13,100 bases of DNA from Actinomycetota bacterium. GTDB taxonomy: Bacteria; Actinomycetota; Thermoleophilia; Gaiellales; Gaiellaceae. The stretch lies in NCBI GenBank assembly GCA_003162235.1, contig PMMN01000033.1, positions 53,450 through 66,549 of the forward strand, in the 5' to 3' direction. Positions 12,663 to 13,100 of the stretch are shown here, piece after piece. A model generated the notes under the pieces. It ran no database searches, was not told the origin of the DNA, and was given only the letters and a program-made list of their open reading frames with translations. The translations under genes were made by a program, and so were the position numbers. Every line of letters starts with the position of its first letter. Positions within the stretch are counted from its first letter, which is position 1.

Positions 12663-13100
12663 TTGACGACGACTCTGAGAGAGATTGCACTGCAAACTGG
12701 GGTTTCGGTCTCGACCGTCTCGCGCGTGCTCAACGGCCATTCGGGCGTCAGCGCAGAGGTTCGCGAGCGCGTCCTGGCACTGGCCAACGAGCTCGATTAC
12801 ACGCCCAATGCCGCCGCTCGTACTCTCGTGCTCCAACACTCGCGCCTGCTTGCCGTCGTCATCCGCACGGGCGATCACCGCGAGTTCCAGCACCCCTTCT
12901 ACCAGGTCATTCTCGACGGAATCAAGCGCAAAGCAATTGAGTTCGGCTACGACATCCTCATTCTCAGTCACGAGGGCATCGAGTACGGTGACGACAGTAC
13001 GTTCTTCGTCATGCGAGCACGCCGGCATCAGGTCGAAGGCGCGATTCTGATGGGCGTCCGCGAGCCCGACCTCGAGTCGTTCACCAAGTTCAAGATCCCG
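12663..13100 (+). CDS. LacI-family transcriptional regulator (N-terminal 146 codons, cut by window edge)
   Basis: DNA-binding regulator, usually of sugar use. Residues 4-24 are the LacI helix-turn-helix: LREIALQTGVSVSTVSRVLN, in which VSVSTVSRVLNG (14-25) is the signature. YTPNAAARTL (46-55) is the hinge region. From about 62 the periplasmic-binding-protein-like domain begins (LLAVVIRTG), with HPFYQVILDGIKRKAIEFGY (77-96) and VEGAILMGV (124-132) as typical elements. The effector cannot be told from this half. I chose TTG at 12663 because translation from it gives the normal LacI N-terminus and AAGGG lies about 9 bases before it. A stop codon closes the frame further upstream, with no ATG or GTG in between. 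The reading frame is open to the last base. It is separated from hisIE by a likely terminator and is probably unrelated to histidine synthesis. Confidence 0.93.
   Translation, partial: MTTTLREIALQTGVSVSTVSRVLNGHSGVSAEVRERVLALANELDYTPNAAARTLVLQHSRLLAVVIRTGDHREFQHPFYQVILDGIKRKAIEFGYDILILSHEGIEYGDDSTFFVMRARRHQVEGAILMGVREPDLESFTKFKIP

Overview
The window is GC-rich, densely packed bacterial chromosome with a strong C/G third-position bias. It reads as an actinomycetote: a DUF3662-type FhaA, FhaB and a PP2C phosphatase lie in the same gene order as the mycobacterial fhaA-fhaB-pstP block, beside a membrane Ser/Thr kinase. A deep-branching class such as Thermoleophilia is my guess from general character (many GTG starts, leaderless-looking promoters, a proline-rich single-pass membrane protein, a DUF4446 protein). 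It is not proven here.

Layout. (1) 1-3297, minus strand: a phospho-signalling cluster transcribed kinase -> fhaA -> fhaB -> PP2C phosphatase, which runs off the left edge. The kinase carries an unusual multi-pass C-terminal membrane region instead of PASTA repeats. (2) 3376-5137, plus strand: an unrecognised single-pass membrane protein with a large extracytoplasmic part, then a DUF4446 membrane protein. (3) 5138-5380: a 243-bp gene-free stretch with an 11-bp perfect inverted repeat enclosing several smaller hairpins. (4) 5381-5899: an HNH nuclease-family gene that converges on and overlaps hisA. (5) 5875-12497: the histidine biosynthesis locus. hisA is on the minus strand. Divergent from it is an operon of a TrpR/YerC-type regulator, hisG, hisD, a fused hisC-hisB gene, hisH, hisF and hisIE, in which every gene overlaps the next. 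(6) 12663-13100: the start of a LacI-family regulator, cut by the right edge.

How the genes fit together. hisG (long form), hisIE, hisA, hisH/hisF, hisB, hisC and hisD cover the whole route from PRPP and ATP to histidine except histidinol-phosphate phosphatase, which is not seen here. The first gene of the operon encodes a small TrpR-family DNA-binding protein. A 20-bp AT-rich palindrome contains both divergent start codons (hisA and the regulator) and both likely -10 elements, so one bound repressor dimer could silence the whole pathway. In the left part, kinase, phosphatase and two phosphothreonine-reading FHA proteins form a self-contained phosphorylation module probably tied to cell-envelope growth.

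The most noteworthy items are the palindrome over back-to-back start codons, the HisC-HisB fusion, the non-PASTA polytopic kinase, and the structured intergenic region after the DUF4446 gene. I saw no mobile elements, CRISPR arrays, rRNA or tRNA genes.
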